Both the position numbers and the translations under genes were made by a program. A stretch of DNA of 64,000 nucleotides, taken from Hyphomicrobiaceae bacterium (GTDB lineage: Bacteria > Pseudomonadota > Alphaproteobacteria > Rhizobiales > Hyphomicrobiaceae). Below the pieces are notes generated by a model that worked only from the letters and a program-made list of their open reading frames with translations, searched no databases and was not told where the DNA came from. The stretch lies in contig JANYHF010000059.1 in assembly GCA_025359185.1 (NCBI GenBank), positions 1 through 64,000 of the forward strand. The letters run 5' to 3'. Below, one piece after another: positions 34,655 to 43,333 of this stretch (position 1 is the stretch's first letter; the number at the start of each line of letters is the position of its first letter).

Positions 34655-36334
34655 ATGCCCCATTGGCGAACAAAGATGCTTTCACGGCGGGATGCCTTGA
34701 CCATCGGCCTCGCCGCATCCGGCTCGGCGTTGCTTGGCCTGAAGTCGCTGCACTCCAAGGGCCTCGCCCCCAGCCCCCTCACCACTCCCTTTGTCGAGCC
34801 GCTGCCCATCGCGGCCATCGCGCGGCCGGTTACGGCGTTTGCGACGCAGGCTGATCCAACGACGGTCAATGTCGATGGCAGCACGGCGTTCCATGTGCAT
34901 GGGCCGCGCAACGTGCCGGCAGGCGCGGAGTATTACTGGGTCGAGGAGCGCGAGGCGCTGCACTCATTCCACCCGCAGCTGCCGCCAAACCCGGTATGGG
35001 GCTATGACGGCACAGTGCCGGGGCCGACTTTTATCGCCAGAAGCGGAACGGCGTCGCTGGTGCGCTTCGTCAACTCTCTGCCGCTGGCCAATCCCCTCAA
35101 CATCGGCGCGCCGGTCACCGCCGTACACCGGCATAGCGGCTTCCAGGCGCCCGAGGACGACGGCTATCCGCTCGACACCTTTGCAACCGGTCAATCGCGC
35201 GATTTTCTGTACCCGAATGTTCCCGAGGAGGGGCTGCAACAGAACGAGCCCTCGACGCTTTGGTATCACGACCACGCGATCGATACGACGGCCGAGAATG
35301 TCTATCGCGGCCTCTCCGGCTTCTTCCTCAATTTCGATGCGCGCGACTCGCTGGCGGGCGAGGAGGACACCAGTCCGCTGGCGCTGAAACTGCCCGGCCG
35401 GATGCGAACGTCAGCCAGCGGCTTACCCATCCGCGAATACGACATCCCGATTGTGATCCAGGACCGGAAATTCGATCAGGCGGGGTTCCTTAGTTATGAT
35501 AGTTTCGATCACAATGGCTTCCTTGGCGATAAGTTTTTGGCCAATGGCAAGATCCAGCCGTTCCTGAAGGTGGACCGGCGCAAGTACCGCTTCCGCTTCC
35601 TCAACGGCTCGAACGCGCGCGTCTACGAACTGTTCCTTGGCAACAACAAGCCGTTCGATTTTGCCATTGGCACCGACGCGCTGTTGCTGCCCAATCCGGT
35701 GGCGAACTTGCCAAGTTTCCGTATCGCTTCAGCCGAGCGCGTCGAGGTCGTGATCGATTTCAGCAAATATGCGGCGGGCACTGAGATTATCCTGGAAAAC
35801 CGGTTGGAGCAGGTTGACGGCCGCAAACCGGGCAACCTTGTCCAGCCCGGAACGCCAATCGTGAAATTCATCGTCGGCTCCAACACGCCGCCGGACCCCA
35901 GCCGCGTGCCCGAAAGCTTGCGGCCGGTGTTCCTGGGGCCCGCCCAACTGGTGCCACTGGTGAAAGTGCGGCGCAAGTTCGAGCTCGTGCGCTCCGAGGG
36001 CGCCTGGCAGATCAACAATCTGTTCTTCGATGAAAACCGCATCGACGCCAGGCCGAAACTGGGCGACCCGGAAATCTGGACACTGAGTTCGGGTGGCGGC
36101 TGGGTGCATCCGATGCACATTCATCTGTCGGAATTTTTCATCCTGTCGCGCAACGGCAAGCCGCCGCCGGTGCTGGAGCGCGGCCGCAAAGATGTGTTCC
36201 GGGTCGGCGCCGGGGAGGGCAGCATCGACATCCTGGTCCGGTTTACGGGGTATACGGGGCGGTATGTGTTCCACTGCCACAACATCGAACATGAAGACAT
36301 GCGGATGATGGCTCAGTTCGAGGTGGGGCCATGA
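34655..36334 (+). CDS. Multicopper oxidase (CotA/bilirubin oxidase-like)
   Basis: A 559-residue exported oxidase. The N-terminus carries a twin-arginine motif (SRRDALTIGLAASGSALLGL). The four copper motifs are present: VHRHSGFQ near residue 157, WYHDHAID near 204, HPMHIHLSEF near 485 and HCHNIEHEDMRMM near 540, the last with the type 1 copper His-Cys-His and axial Met. Such enzymes couple oxidation of phenols, bilirubin or metal ions to water formation. The ATG at 34655 has GGAGAG upstream. Its stop overlaps the SCO gene start. Confidence 0.92.
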   Translation: MPHWRTKMLSRRDALTIGLAASGSALLGLKSLHSKGLAPSPLTTPFVEPLPIAAIARPVTAFATQADPTTVNVDGSTAFHVHGPRNVPAGAEYYWVEEREALHSFHPQLPPNPVWGYDGTVPGPTFIARSGTASLVRFVNSLPLANPLNIGAPVTAVHRHSGFQAPEDDGYPLDTFATGQSRDFLYPNVPEEGLQQNEPSTLWYHDHAIDTTAENVYRGLSGFFLNFDARDSLAGEEDTSPLALKLPGRMRTSASGLPIREYDIPIVIQDRKFDQAGFLSYDSFDHNGFLGDKFLANGKIQPFLKVDRRKYRFRFLNGSNARVYELFLGNNKPFDFAIGTDALLLPNPVANLPSFRIASAERVEVVIDFSKYAAGTEIILENRLEQVDGRKPGNLVQPGTPIVKFIVGSNTPPDPSRVPESLRPVFLGPAQLVPLVKVRRKFELVRSEGAWQINNLFFDENRIDARPKLGDPEIWTLSSGGGWVHPMHIHLSEFFILSRNGKPPPVLERGRKDVFRVGAGEGSIDILVRFTGYTGRYVFHCHNIEHEDMRMMAQFEVGP

Positions 36335-37038
36335 GGCGGGCGGGCCTTGCGATGTGCGCGGCCGTTTTGGGGCTTGCCGTTTTGATCGCCGCCAAGCCGC
36401 CTGATGATCTGCCAGCGCCCGTGACTGCGCCAGGTTCCTTACCCAGCCGCATCGACCTTATCCGTGAGCAGCATCTGCCCGATGTACCTCTGACTACGCA
36501 AGATGGCCGCGCCGTGCGATTCTACAGCGACCTCGTTAAAGGCCGCATCGTCGCCATCAATTTTATGTTCACCAGCTGCCGCGCCGCCTGCCCGCTTTCG
36601 ACCGCCAACATCCGGGACGTGCAGGAGGCGCTGCGTGTACGCCTGAAACAGCCGGTGGCGTTCCTGTCGATTTCGTTGAACCCGGAGATCGACACGTCTG
36701 CGGTGCTACACGCCTATGCAGAGGCGCATGGCGCTGGCCCCGGCTGGACCTTCCTCACTGGCCAGCGCGCCGACATTGAATTGCTGCGCCGCAGTCTCGG
36801 CGCCTATGACCTCGACCCCGAACTCGACAAAATCCCGACGCAGCACACCGGCCTGCTCATTATCGGCAACGAACCCACGGGCCGCTGGAAAGCGATCGCG
36901 GCTCTATCGCACCCCACGCGCCTGCGCCAGGCCATCGAGCGCGTGGTGCTGCCGGTGACGGAGTGGCAGACCGGCGCGGTTGCCGTAAACGCCGTGCCGT
37001 ACGCGGATAATGCGCAGGCGAGTATTCGGGGCCAGTAA
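36331..37038 (+). CDS. SCO1/SenC-family copper chaperone-like protein
   Basis: A 235-residue thioredoxin-fold protein with an N-terminal membrane anchor or signal at about residues 4-21. The copper-binding CxxxC (Cys83, Cys87 in FTSCRAACPLS) and partner His172 (PTQHTGLLIIGN) are all present. SCO proteins deliver copper to CuA of cytochrome oxidase or act as thiol reductants. Because it is translationally coupled to the multicopper oxidase (ATGA overlap), delivery of copper to that oxidase is a reasonable inference. Confidence 0.88.
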   Translation: MRRAGLAMCAAVLGLAVLIAAKPPDDLPAPVTAPGSLPSRIDLIREQHLPDVPLTTQDGRAVRFYSDLVKGRIVAINFMFTSCRAACPLSTANIRDVQEALRVRLKQPVAFLSISLNPEIDTSAVLHAYAEAHGAGPGWTFLTGQRADIELLRRSLGAYDLDPELDKIPTQHTGLLIIGNEPTGRWKAIAALSHPTRLRQAIERVVLPVTEWQTGAVAVNAVPYADNAQASIRGQ

Positions 37039-37076
37039 GGTTCCGGAGCGAAATTGTGAGCACCCCTCTTCTTCGG

Positions 37077-37101
37077 CATGGCCGGGTGAAGCCCGGCCAT
37101 G
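37077..37101. terminator. Perfect hairpin between convergent genes
   Basis: CATGGCCGGG-TGAAG-CCCGGCCATG: ten paired bases and a five-base loop, 39 bases past the SCO stop and 47 bases from the stop of the convergent caspase gene. It belongs by wording to the CCGGGC intergenic repeat family. Probable two-way transcription stop, although no T-run is seen. Confidence 0.6.
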
Positions 37102-37147
37102 ACGCAGGTGATGTCAGGGGATAGGAAAAAGGCGAAGGGACGCCGCC

Positions 37148-38902
37148 TCACGGATCGATCGTGCGGGCAATGCGGAAGCCCAGCACATTGTAGCGCCGGG
37201 CACCGCGATTGTAGTTGCGCAAATCGGTGCGCTGGAGCTGTGGGCCGTCGAGCCAGGAGCCGCCCCGGATGACGTTGAAATTGCAATCGCCCGAGGTGCG
37301 CGCGCTGCCATCGCCCGGATTGCCGGCGTTGGTGTCGTTCCAGCAATCGCTGGTCCAGGTCCAGACATTGCCGGCGACGTCATAGAGGCCGAACGGGTTG
37401 GGCTTGAAGCTGGCCACAGGGGCCGTGAAGACAAAGCCGTCTTTGCACGGCGCGCCGGACCAGGAGGGAAATTTTACCTCGCCCGTCCGGTCGGCGACGT
37501 TGGCATAGGTGCACAGGTCGCGGTCCTTATCGCCAAAGAAATAGCGCGGCTGCGGCGTGGCCTGGACTGCGCCACGGGCGGCGTATTCTGCTTCTGCTTC
37601 GCTCAATAGGCGGTAGGTTTTGCCTGTCTTGTCTGACAGCCATTTTGCGTAAGCCAGCGCTTCATCCACGTTCACGCAGACGACGGGATGCTGATTGTCC
37701 TGTGCGAACCCTGGGGCTTGCCAGGAGGCTGCGGCGTCAGTCTTCCAATCTTTGCCGTCAAAGACGTCGCAGCCGCCGTCGGACTTGAAACCGGTGGCTT
37801 CGGCGAAGGCCGCAAACTCCCCGCGTGTCACATGCGAGCGGCCAACGGCGAGGGCCTGCGGGATGCGGACCGTGATCTGAGTGGCCTCACTGTCGAAAAA
37901 CTCGGCGCTGGCGGCGTATTGCTTTTTGAGGAGGGCAATCTCCTGCGGGCTCGATCCCATCAGGGACACGCCCGCCGGCAGCACCACCATTTGCGGCCCG
38001 CTTTCGGCATCACGGAAGACACTGCCTGGCTTCAGGCAATCCTCGCTGCCAGCGACGTTCACGAGGATGGCGTTGCAGCTGCCGTTGGCAGCCTTGGATA
38101 CTGGGTCTGCCAGCGCGGTTTTTGCAGGGTCCTCTGGAGCCGCCACCACCGCCGCCGGGTTGAGATAAATCTCCTCCACCCCCAGCGTGCCGTACACGAA
38201 CGGCTCTTGCGAGTTCCCCGTCGCCTGCAACACGTCATCGCGCACGCGGCGGAATAGGAAGTTGATTTCGACGCCGGGCTCACCGAGCCGCTTGGCCAGC
38301 GCCGACGCGAACGGGCTGTTGTCGCCGTCGCCATCACCGGCCACCGTGTTTTCACGCGCCGCATAGGCTACCAGCTCGTTGGCCCCAGGTTCCACCTTCG
38401 CAAGCCCACGCGAAACGCCTCGCGTCCCGTCCTTGCCCAGCATCGGGAACGGATTGTTGCGGCAGGCATCGAGGATTACCAGCCGCAGCTTCGACGCGCC
38501 CGACGCCGCCTCGCGCACATCTTCAAGCGCGATGGCCTCGAAACGCACGTCACCCTTGCGCGCCAGCTTGGCATCGACCGGCACCAGGAAATTGGTACCA
38601 TCGAACTCAACGCCGTGCCCAGCATAGTAAACGAGTGCGATCTCGGCGGTTTGCGAGCGGCCGGAGAAGGTTTTCAGCGCATCGCGGAAGCCTTGGGCGG
38701 TGAGGTCGGTGGCAAGGTCGGTCTCGAAACCGAGGCTTTGCAGCGTCTTGGCAATGACGCTGGCGTCCTTGACGGGGTTCGGAAGCGCGCCAACGGCCTG
38801 GTAGCCGGAGTTGCCTATAACGAGCGCGATGCGCTTGGCGGCGGCAGCGGGCACAGGACAAAGTGACGACAAGACCACGACTGCCAGCCAGAAAAACCGC
38901 AT
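37148..38902 (-). CDS. Exported caspase-like (C14) protease fused to SUMF1/FGE domain
   Basis: A 584-residue protein. A signal peptide covers about residues 1-22 (FFWLAVVVLSSLCPVPAAAA). A caspase/metacaspase domain follows with the catalytic dyad His96 (YYAGHGVEF) and Cys147 (LVILDACRNNPF). From about residue 303 to the end there is a formylglycine-generating-enzyme-like (SUMF1) domain ending RGGSWLDGPQLQ and YNVLGFRIAR. The combination suggests a periplasmic or surface protease with a ligand-binding SUMF1 domain. The ATG at 38902 is preferred since it begins the signal peptide. Confidence 0.88.
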   Translation of the reverse strand: MRFFWLAVVVLSSLCPVPAAAAKRIALVIGNSGYQAVGALPNPVKDASVIAKTLQSLGFETDLATDLTAQGFRDALKTFSGRSQTAEIALVYYAGHGVEFDGTNFLVPVDAKLARKGDVRFEAIALEDVREAASGASKLRLVILDACRNNPFPMLGKDGTRGVSRGLAKVEPGANELVAYAARENTVAGDGDGDNSPFASALAKRLGEPGVEINFLFRRVRDDVLQATGNSQEPFVYGTLGVEEIYLNPAAVVAAPEDPAKTALADPVSKAANGSCNAILVNVAGSEDCLKPGSVFRDAESGPQMVVLPAGVSLMGSSPQEIALLKKQYAASAEFFDSEATQITVRIPQALAVGRSHVTRGEFAAFAEATGFKSDGGCDVFDGKDWKTDAAASWQAPGFAQDNQHPVVCVNVDEALAYAKWLSDKTGKTYRLLSEAEAEYAARGAVQATPQPRYFFGDKDRDLCTYANVADRTGEVKFPSWSGAPCKDGFVFTAPVASFKPNPFGLYDVAGNVWTWTSDCWNDTNAGNPGDGSARTSGDCNFNVIRGGSWLDGPQLQRTDLRNYNRGARRYNVLGFRIARTIDP

Positions 38903-39024
38903 AATTGTCCCGCCATCGCGAATTCTCGAACCATTGAACCCTAGCAAATGGCTTACCAGCGGGCAAACGGGTCCGGTCCGGGTGGTGAAGGGCCTGCTAT
39001 CACCTCATCGATCTGCTAATGGCG

Positions 39025-39087
39025 TTCAAGCGGCGCTACGGCTGTACGCCGTCTGAGATCCGGGCGACGGCCGCCGGCAGTGCCTGA
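39025..39087 (+). pseudogene. AraC-family regulator C-terminal remnant
   Basis: The frame reads AFKRRYGCTPSEIRATAAGS before a TGA at 39085-39087. This matches the end of the second helix-turn-helix of AraC-type regulators (AFKRRYG, P, SE, R pattern). Upstream the frame closes at 38986 and no further AraC sequence is recognisable. It sits on the opposite strand in the 196-base gap between the caspase gene and pcs. Read as a decayed gene end. Confidence 0.5.
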
Positions 39088-39098
39088 GCCGCGAACCC

Positions 39099-39854
39099 TT
39101 ATTCCGGCTCGCCCTCGGTCGTCCGGATGACGCAGATCGCGGCGAAATACAGCGTTGCGGCGATCCAAACGGCGAACACCAGCGGTTCGCTGACGGCGGG
39201 ATGCGCGGGCTTTTCAACCGTGAACAGCAGCCAGAAGCTGGTGAAGCACCAGACCACGGTCGCGGCGATGGTGGCGGGACGGAAGCGAGCGACGCGCAAC
39301 GGATGCACATATTTCCAGGGTACAAAGGTCAGTACACCGCACAGGACGATCACACCGAGGTTGACCCATTGCGGCGTGCGAAGAATTTCTAGGTATAGCA
39401 CCACAATGTTCCAGACCGCCGGGAAACCCTGAAAGTAGTAATCTGACGTCTTCATATTGGTGTTAGCGAAACAGTACAAAGATGTCAGCGCGATGAACAC
39501 CGCCGCTACCACGCCAAAGCCAGGCGGAACCATGCCGAAGAAGTAGACCATCAGTGCCGGGATGAAGGTGTAGGTGTTGTAGTCAACGACGTTGTCGAGG
39601 GTGGCACCGTCGAAATGCGGGGTCAGTTCGCGGACGTGGAAGTGGCGGGCGAGGCTGCCGTCGATGCCATCGACAAAGAGGGCGAGGCCGAGCCACAGGA
39701 AGGCGTTCAACTCATAGCCCTGGAAGGTGGCGAACAGCGCGAACATCCCCAGCATGATTCCGGTGGCCGTAAAGGCGTGCACGGCCCAGGCGGCAGCGAC
39801 ACGGCCGTTCTCGGCGCTGACATGCGGCAAATCGATTTTCATGTCCGATGTCAT
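39099..39854 (-). CDS. pcs: Phosphatidylcholine synthase
   Basis: A 251-residue membrane enzyme that joins CDP-diacylglycerol and choline to make phosphatidylcholine, typical of alphaproteobacteria. The CDP-alcohol phosphotransferase motif is complete: Asp62, Asp65-Gly66, Ala69-Arg70, Gly83, Asp87, Asp91 (VDGIDGSLARHF ... GATLDNVVDY). About seven hydrophobic segments follow. It starts 20 bases after serB on the same strand, so both belong to one transcript with the SHMT-like gene. Confidence 0.93.
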   Translation of the reverse strand: MTSDMKIDLPHVSAENGRVAAAWAVHAFTATGIMLGMFALFATFQGYELNAFLWLGLALFVDGIDGSLARHFHVRELTPHFDGATLDNVVDYNTYTFIPALMVYFFGMVPPGFGVVAAVFIALTSLYCFANTNMKTSDYYFQGFPAVWNIVVLYLEILRTPQWVNLGVIVLCGVLTFVPWKYVHPLRVARFRPATIAATVVWCFTSFWLLFTVEKPAHPAVSEPLVFAVWIAATLYFAAICVIRTTEGEPE

Positions 39855-39874
39855 GGCACAGTTCGGCCGGGCGG

Positions 39875-40780
39875 TCAGCCCGCGAAATCGGCCTGAGTGT
39901 AGCCCTGCAGGTAGAGCAGCGCCGTCAGATCTGCGTGCCGGATGACGGCGGCGGCGACACTCGCCAGCAGCGGTTTGCCGCGATAGGCGACGCCGAGACC
40001 GGCCAGCTGCACCATGTCCACGTCGTTGGCGCCATCGCCGACAGCGAGCGCATCGGCCGGGGTTATGCTATAGGCTGCCGCCAGAGAACGCAGGCGTTCG
40101 GCCTTGGCGGCGGGGCCGAGGATGGGTGCGGCCACAGTGCCGTCGAGCCCGCCACCGGATAGGCCGAGCACATTGGCAAATTGCGCGTCGAACCCGAGGC
40201 GCGCGGCCACTGGCTCCGTGAAATAGGTAAATCCCCCTGAGACCAGCGCCGTTGCCGCTCCGTGCGCCCGCATCGTCGCGACCAGCGTCTTGGCGCCAGG
40301 CAGCAGCGTCAGCCGGTCGCGAAGCCGGGCAAGTTCAGCCAGCGACAGGCCCTTCAGCAGCGCCACCCGCTCGCGCAAGGAGGTGTCAAAGTCGATCTCG
40401 CCGCGCATCGAGCGATGGGTGATGGCGGCAACGTGCGCGCCGATCCCGGCCGCCTCGGCCAGCTCATCGAGGCACTCCTCGGCGATCATGGTCGATTCCA
40501 TGTCGGCGACGAGCAGCCGCTTGCGCCGGTTGGCCGCGGGCAGCAGTGCGCTGTCGATGGGTTCGCGCGCCAATTCCGTCGCGATGGCGTCGGCTATTCC
40601 TTCGGCCACGACAGGCTCCTCGACGGTCAGATGCAGCTCCGCCGCCATACTGGCCGCCAGCCAGACGATGCCGCCTTGGCACAACTGCGGCACCAGCCCG
40701 AAATAGAGGTCATGCACGAACCCCGCCGTCAACGGCGGCGCGCCGAAGCCGTTGATCAGAACAATGACGAACTGGGGCAT
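39875..40780 (-). CDS. serB: Phosphoserine phosphatase SerB
   Basis: A 301-residue HAD-family phosphatase, last step of L-serine synthesis. An N-terminal regulatory region of about 80 residues precedes the catalytic core. Nucleophile Asp93 starts the motif DMEST, motif II is VSGGFTYF and the GDGANDVDM motif binds magnesium. Length is normal. A short tandem CCCTAAT repeat at 40789-40820 lies directly upstream. serA and serC are 16-19 kb away on the same strand. Confidence 0.93.
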   Translation of the reverse strand: MPQFVIVLINGFGAPPLTAGFVHDLYFGLVPQLCQGGIVWLAASMAAELHLTVEEPVVAEGIADAIATELAREPIDSALLPAANRRKRLLVADMESTMIAEECLDELAEAAGIGAHVAAITHRSMRGEIDFDTSLRERVALLKGLSLAELARLRDRLTLLPGAKTLVATMRAHGAATALVSGGFTYFTEPVAARLGFDAQFANVLGLSGGGLDGTVAAPILGPAAKAERLRSLAAAYSITPADALAVGDGANDVDMVQLAGLGVAYRGKPLLASVAAAVIRHADLTALLYLQGYTQADFAG

Positions 40781-40840
40781 ACCGCTTTCCCTAATCCCTA
40801 ATCCCTACCCTCTAATCCCTCTGACTAATTCACTTTCTCC

Positions 40841-42196
40841 CTACTGCCGCACAAACCGCATCCCCGTAAACCGCCGCCGCATCGCGCTTGCCGCCTCAGC
40901 CACCGCCTCAGGCTCCTCATTACCGATCAGCGCCCGCACGATCAGCCCCGCCAACTCGCCCATATGCTCCGGACCCATCCCGATCCGCACGATTTCCGGC
41001 GTGCCGATGCGCAGTCCGTTGGCATCGCCGTCCACGGCCGCAATCGGCAGGCCGATTCCGCAGGTGAGAATGTTGGCCCGCCGCAGGCATTTTGCTGCCG
41101 CGTGCCCGCCACCCCAGCGGCCCGCCTCCACTGCCAGCGCCTGCGACGTTGTGAACCCATAGCCCGCGCCATGCACGGGCAGACCCGCCGCCGCCAGAGC
41201 CATGGCCAGCGCCTTGGCCGTCGCCGCCATCGCCACCGCATACTCCCGTCCGTGCACCTTCCAGTCGAGCAGCGTCACCGCCAGCGCCGCCGTCTTGGCC
41301 GCATCGAAATTGGCCGTCATCCCCGGATAGGCGATGGCGTCGAGCTTTTTCGCCAGCTCCGGCTCGTTCGTCAGCACCAGCCCTGCCGCCGGGCCACCGA
41401 GGCTCTTATACGTGCTCATGGTCAGCATGTGCGCGCCCTCGACCAGCGGCTGCTGCCAGGCGTGGCCTGCAATCATGCCGGACATATGGGCGGCATCGTA
41501 GAGCACCAGCGCGCCCACCTCATCGGCAATGGCGCGGATCTCTTTCAACGGATGCGGCAGCAGATTAAGGCTGCCCGCAACTGTGATCAGCTTTGGCCTG
41601 ATGTTTTTGGCTTTCGCCCGCAGCGCCCCAAGATCATACGTATACTGCGCCGGATCGGCGTTGCCCTCGTGAACAACGAGCCCATACAACCCGGCTGCCC
41701 CGCTCGCCTGATGCGTCACATGTCCCGCGATGGATGCGGGCGGCACGATGATGGCGTCGCCTGGGCGGGCCGCTGTCATGAAGGCATAGAGATTGGCCAT
41801 AGCGCCTGACGCCACCCGGTACTCGACGAAGCGCGCGCCAAACACCTCGGCCGCCAGCTCCTGCGCGATCACCTCGATGCGTTCGATGGCTTCCAGCCCC
41901 ATCTCGTATTTGTCGCCGGGATAGCCCAGCGACGGCCGGTTGCCGAGACTCATGCTCAACAGCCGCTCAGCTTTAGGATTGAGGATGTTGGTGGCGGGGT
42001 TGAGGTTGATGCAGTCGCGCTCGTGGGTGGCGCGGTTGGCGTCCGCCAGGCGCAGAATTTCCGCTTCAATGGCGTCCGCATCGAGCCCGGCCGCAAGCGC
42101 TGCGAGCGCCTGCACATGGTGCTCGGACGCGCTTGGCACCCAGTCGCGGCGGGCGAGCGCGGGTTTGCCGGTCTTCGCCGTCGGTTTGCTTGCCAT
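40841..42196 (-). CDS. Divergent serine hydroxymethyltransferase-like PLP enzyme
   Basis: A 451-residue fold-type I PLP enzyme of the SHMT family. Lys264 in STYKSLGGPAAGL takes the place of the usual TTTHKTLRGPRGG lysine, Asp234 and His237 lie in YDAAHMSG, and GYPGDKYEMG resembles the YAEGYPGKRYYGG segment. Several usual glycines and the folate-contact wording differ, so it is a paralogue rather than standard GlyA; related activities include alpha-methylserine or threonine aldolase types. Start could be 42196 or 42229. It heads the serB-pcs operon and is divergent from miaA. Confidence 0.75.
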   Translation of the reverse strand: MASKPTAKTGKPALARRDWVPSASEHHVQALAALAAGLDADAIEAEILRLADANRATHERDCINLNPATNILNPKAERLLSMSLGNRPSLGYPGDKYEMGLEAIERIEVIAQELAAEVFGARFVEYRVASGAMANLYAFMTAARPGDAIIVPPASIAGHVTHQASGAAGLYGLVVHEGNADPAQYTYDLGALRAKAKNIRPKLITVAGSLNLLPHPLKEIRAIADEVGALVLYDAAHMSGMIAGHAWQQPLVEGAHMLTMSTYKSLGGPAAGLVLTNEPELAKKLDAIAYPGMTANFDAAKTAALAVTLLDWKVHGREYAVAMAATAKALAMALAAAGLPVHGAGYGFTTSQALAVEAGRWGGGHAAAKCLRRANILTCGIGLPIAAVDGDANGLRIGTPEIVRIGMGPEHMGELAGLIVRALIGNEEPEAVAEAASAMRRRFTGMRFVRQ

Positions 42197-42245
42197 CGAC
42201 GTCACTCTGCTTGCCTCGTTGCTCGTCATTGGCCTACCCAGGCGC

Positions 42246-43157
42246 ATGACCAGAACCATACTCATCGCAGGGCCGACCGCCAGCGGCAAGTCGGCGCTGG
42301 CGCTGGCGCTGGGCGAGCGCCTTAACGGCGCAGTGATCAACGCCGATTCCATGCAGGTCTATGCTGAACTTAACATCCTCACCGCCCGCCCCTCGGCCGC
42401 CGATCTCGCCCGCGCCCCGCACCGGCTCTTCGGCCATGTGCCCGCCGCCGAGGCCTATTCCGTTGGCCGCTGGCTGGCCGATGTGGCGCGCGAGCTGGCG
42501 GCGGCGCGCGAATTGAGCCGCGTGCCCATTATTGTCGGCGGCACTGGCCTCTATTTGTACGCATTGCTGCATGGCCTGACGCCGGTGCCGGATATTGCGT
42601 TGCCCGTGCGGACGCATTGGCGGGCTGAGGCGGAGCGGCTTGGACCTGAGGCGCTGCACGCAGTGCTGGCCGCGCGCGATCCCGTGATGGCAGGGCGGCT
42701 GCGGCCGAGCGATCCGCAGCGGGTGACCCGCGCGCTCGAAGTACTGGATGGCAGCGGCCGCTCACTGGCTGATTGGGCGCGCGAGACGGGGGTGCCGCTG
42801 CTGGGGGAGGCTTCGGTTGTGCGGGCCGTGCTGATGCCCGAACGCGAAGACCTCTACGCCCGATGCGATCGCCGGTTTGATCTTATGTTGGCGGCGGGCG
42901 CGCTTGCCGAAGTGGAGGCGCTGCTGGCGCTGAGTCTCGTGACCGAGAAGCCGGCCATGCGCGCACTCGGCGTCCGTCCGCTGGTGGCGCATCTCAGGGG
43001 TGAACTGACGCTGGCGGCGGCGGCCGCGCAAGCCAAAGCCGAAACCCGGCACTACGCCAAACGGCAGACCACATGGATCCGTGGGCGGATGGCCGATTGG
43101 CCGCGTGTCGAGGCAGGGGATGTGGAGGCCGTCGTGCGAATGGTTGGGTTGTCGTGA
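42246..43157 (+). CDS. miaA: tRNA dimethylallyltransferase MiaA
   Basis: A 303-residue enzyme that adds an isopentenyl group to A37 of tRNAs reading UNN codons. The P-loop GPTASGKS is at residues 9-16, DSMQVYAELNILTARPS and the IVGGTGLYLYALLHGL motif follow, and the C-terminal TRHYAKRQTTWIRGR-type ending (ETRHYAKRQTTWIRGRMADW) is intact. The start lies only 16-49 bases from the divergent SHMT-like gene, so the two promoters must overlap. Confidence 0.95.
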   Translation: MTRTILIAGPTASGKSALALALGERLNGAVINADSMQVYAELNILTARPSAADLARAPHRLFGHVPAAEAYSVGRWLADVARELAAARELSRVPIIVGGTGLYLYALLHGLTPVPDIALPVRTHWRAEAERLGPEALHAVLAARDPVMAGRLRPSDPQRVTRALEVLDGSGRSLADWARETGVPLLGEASVVRAVLMPEREDLYARCDRRFDLMLAAGALAEVEALLALSLVTEKPAMRALGVRPLVAHLRGELTLAAAAAQAKAETRHYAKRQTTWIRGRMADWPRVEAGDVEAVVRMVGLS

Positions 43158-43333
43158 GGCAGAGCAGCCGCGCTGACCGTCGGACGTCTGAGAAAACGAC
43201 AGTTTTCAACGCTAGACGGGGCGTAACCGGTGGGGTAATTTTTTGACCAGGGATGACCCGGTGCGGCCTGAGTTTATGGCCTTGGTCCGGCGAGCGATGC
43301 CGTATTTGCGAGCCAGATGAACCGTGGATGGTA

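Noticed and set aside
40789-40820. Telomere-like TTAGGG array
   Set aside because: Only a few imperfect units inside a bacterial operon; treated as a short tandem repeat instead.
43263-43320. Leader peptide of the second decarboxylase
   Set aside because: A 19-residue GTG frame is possible, but the frame is open further upstream and shows no attenuator-like codons or hairpin; more likely a remnant.
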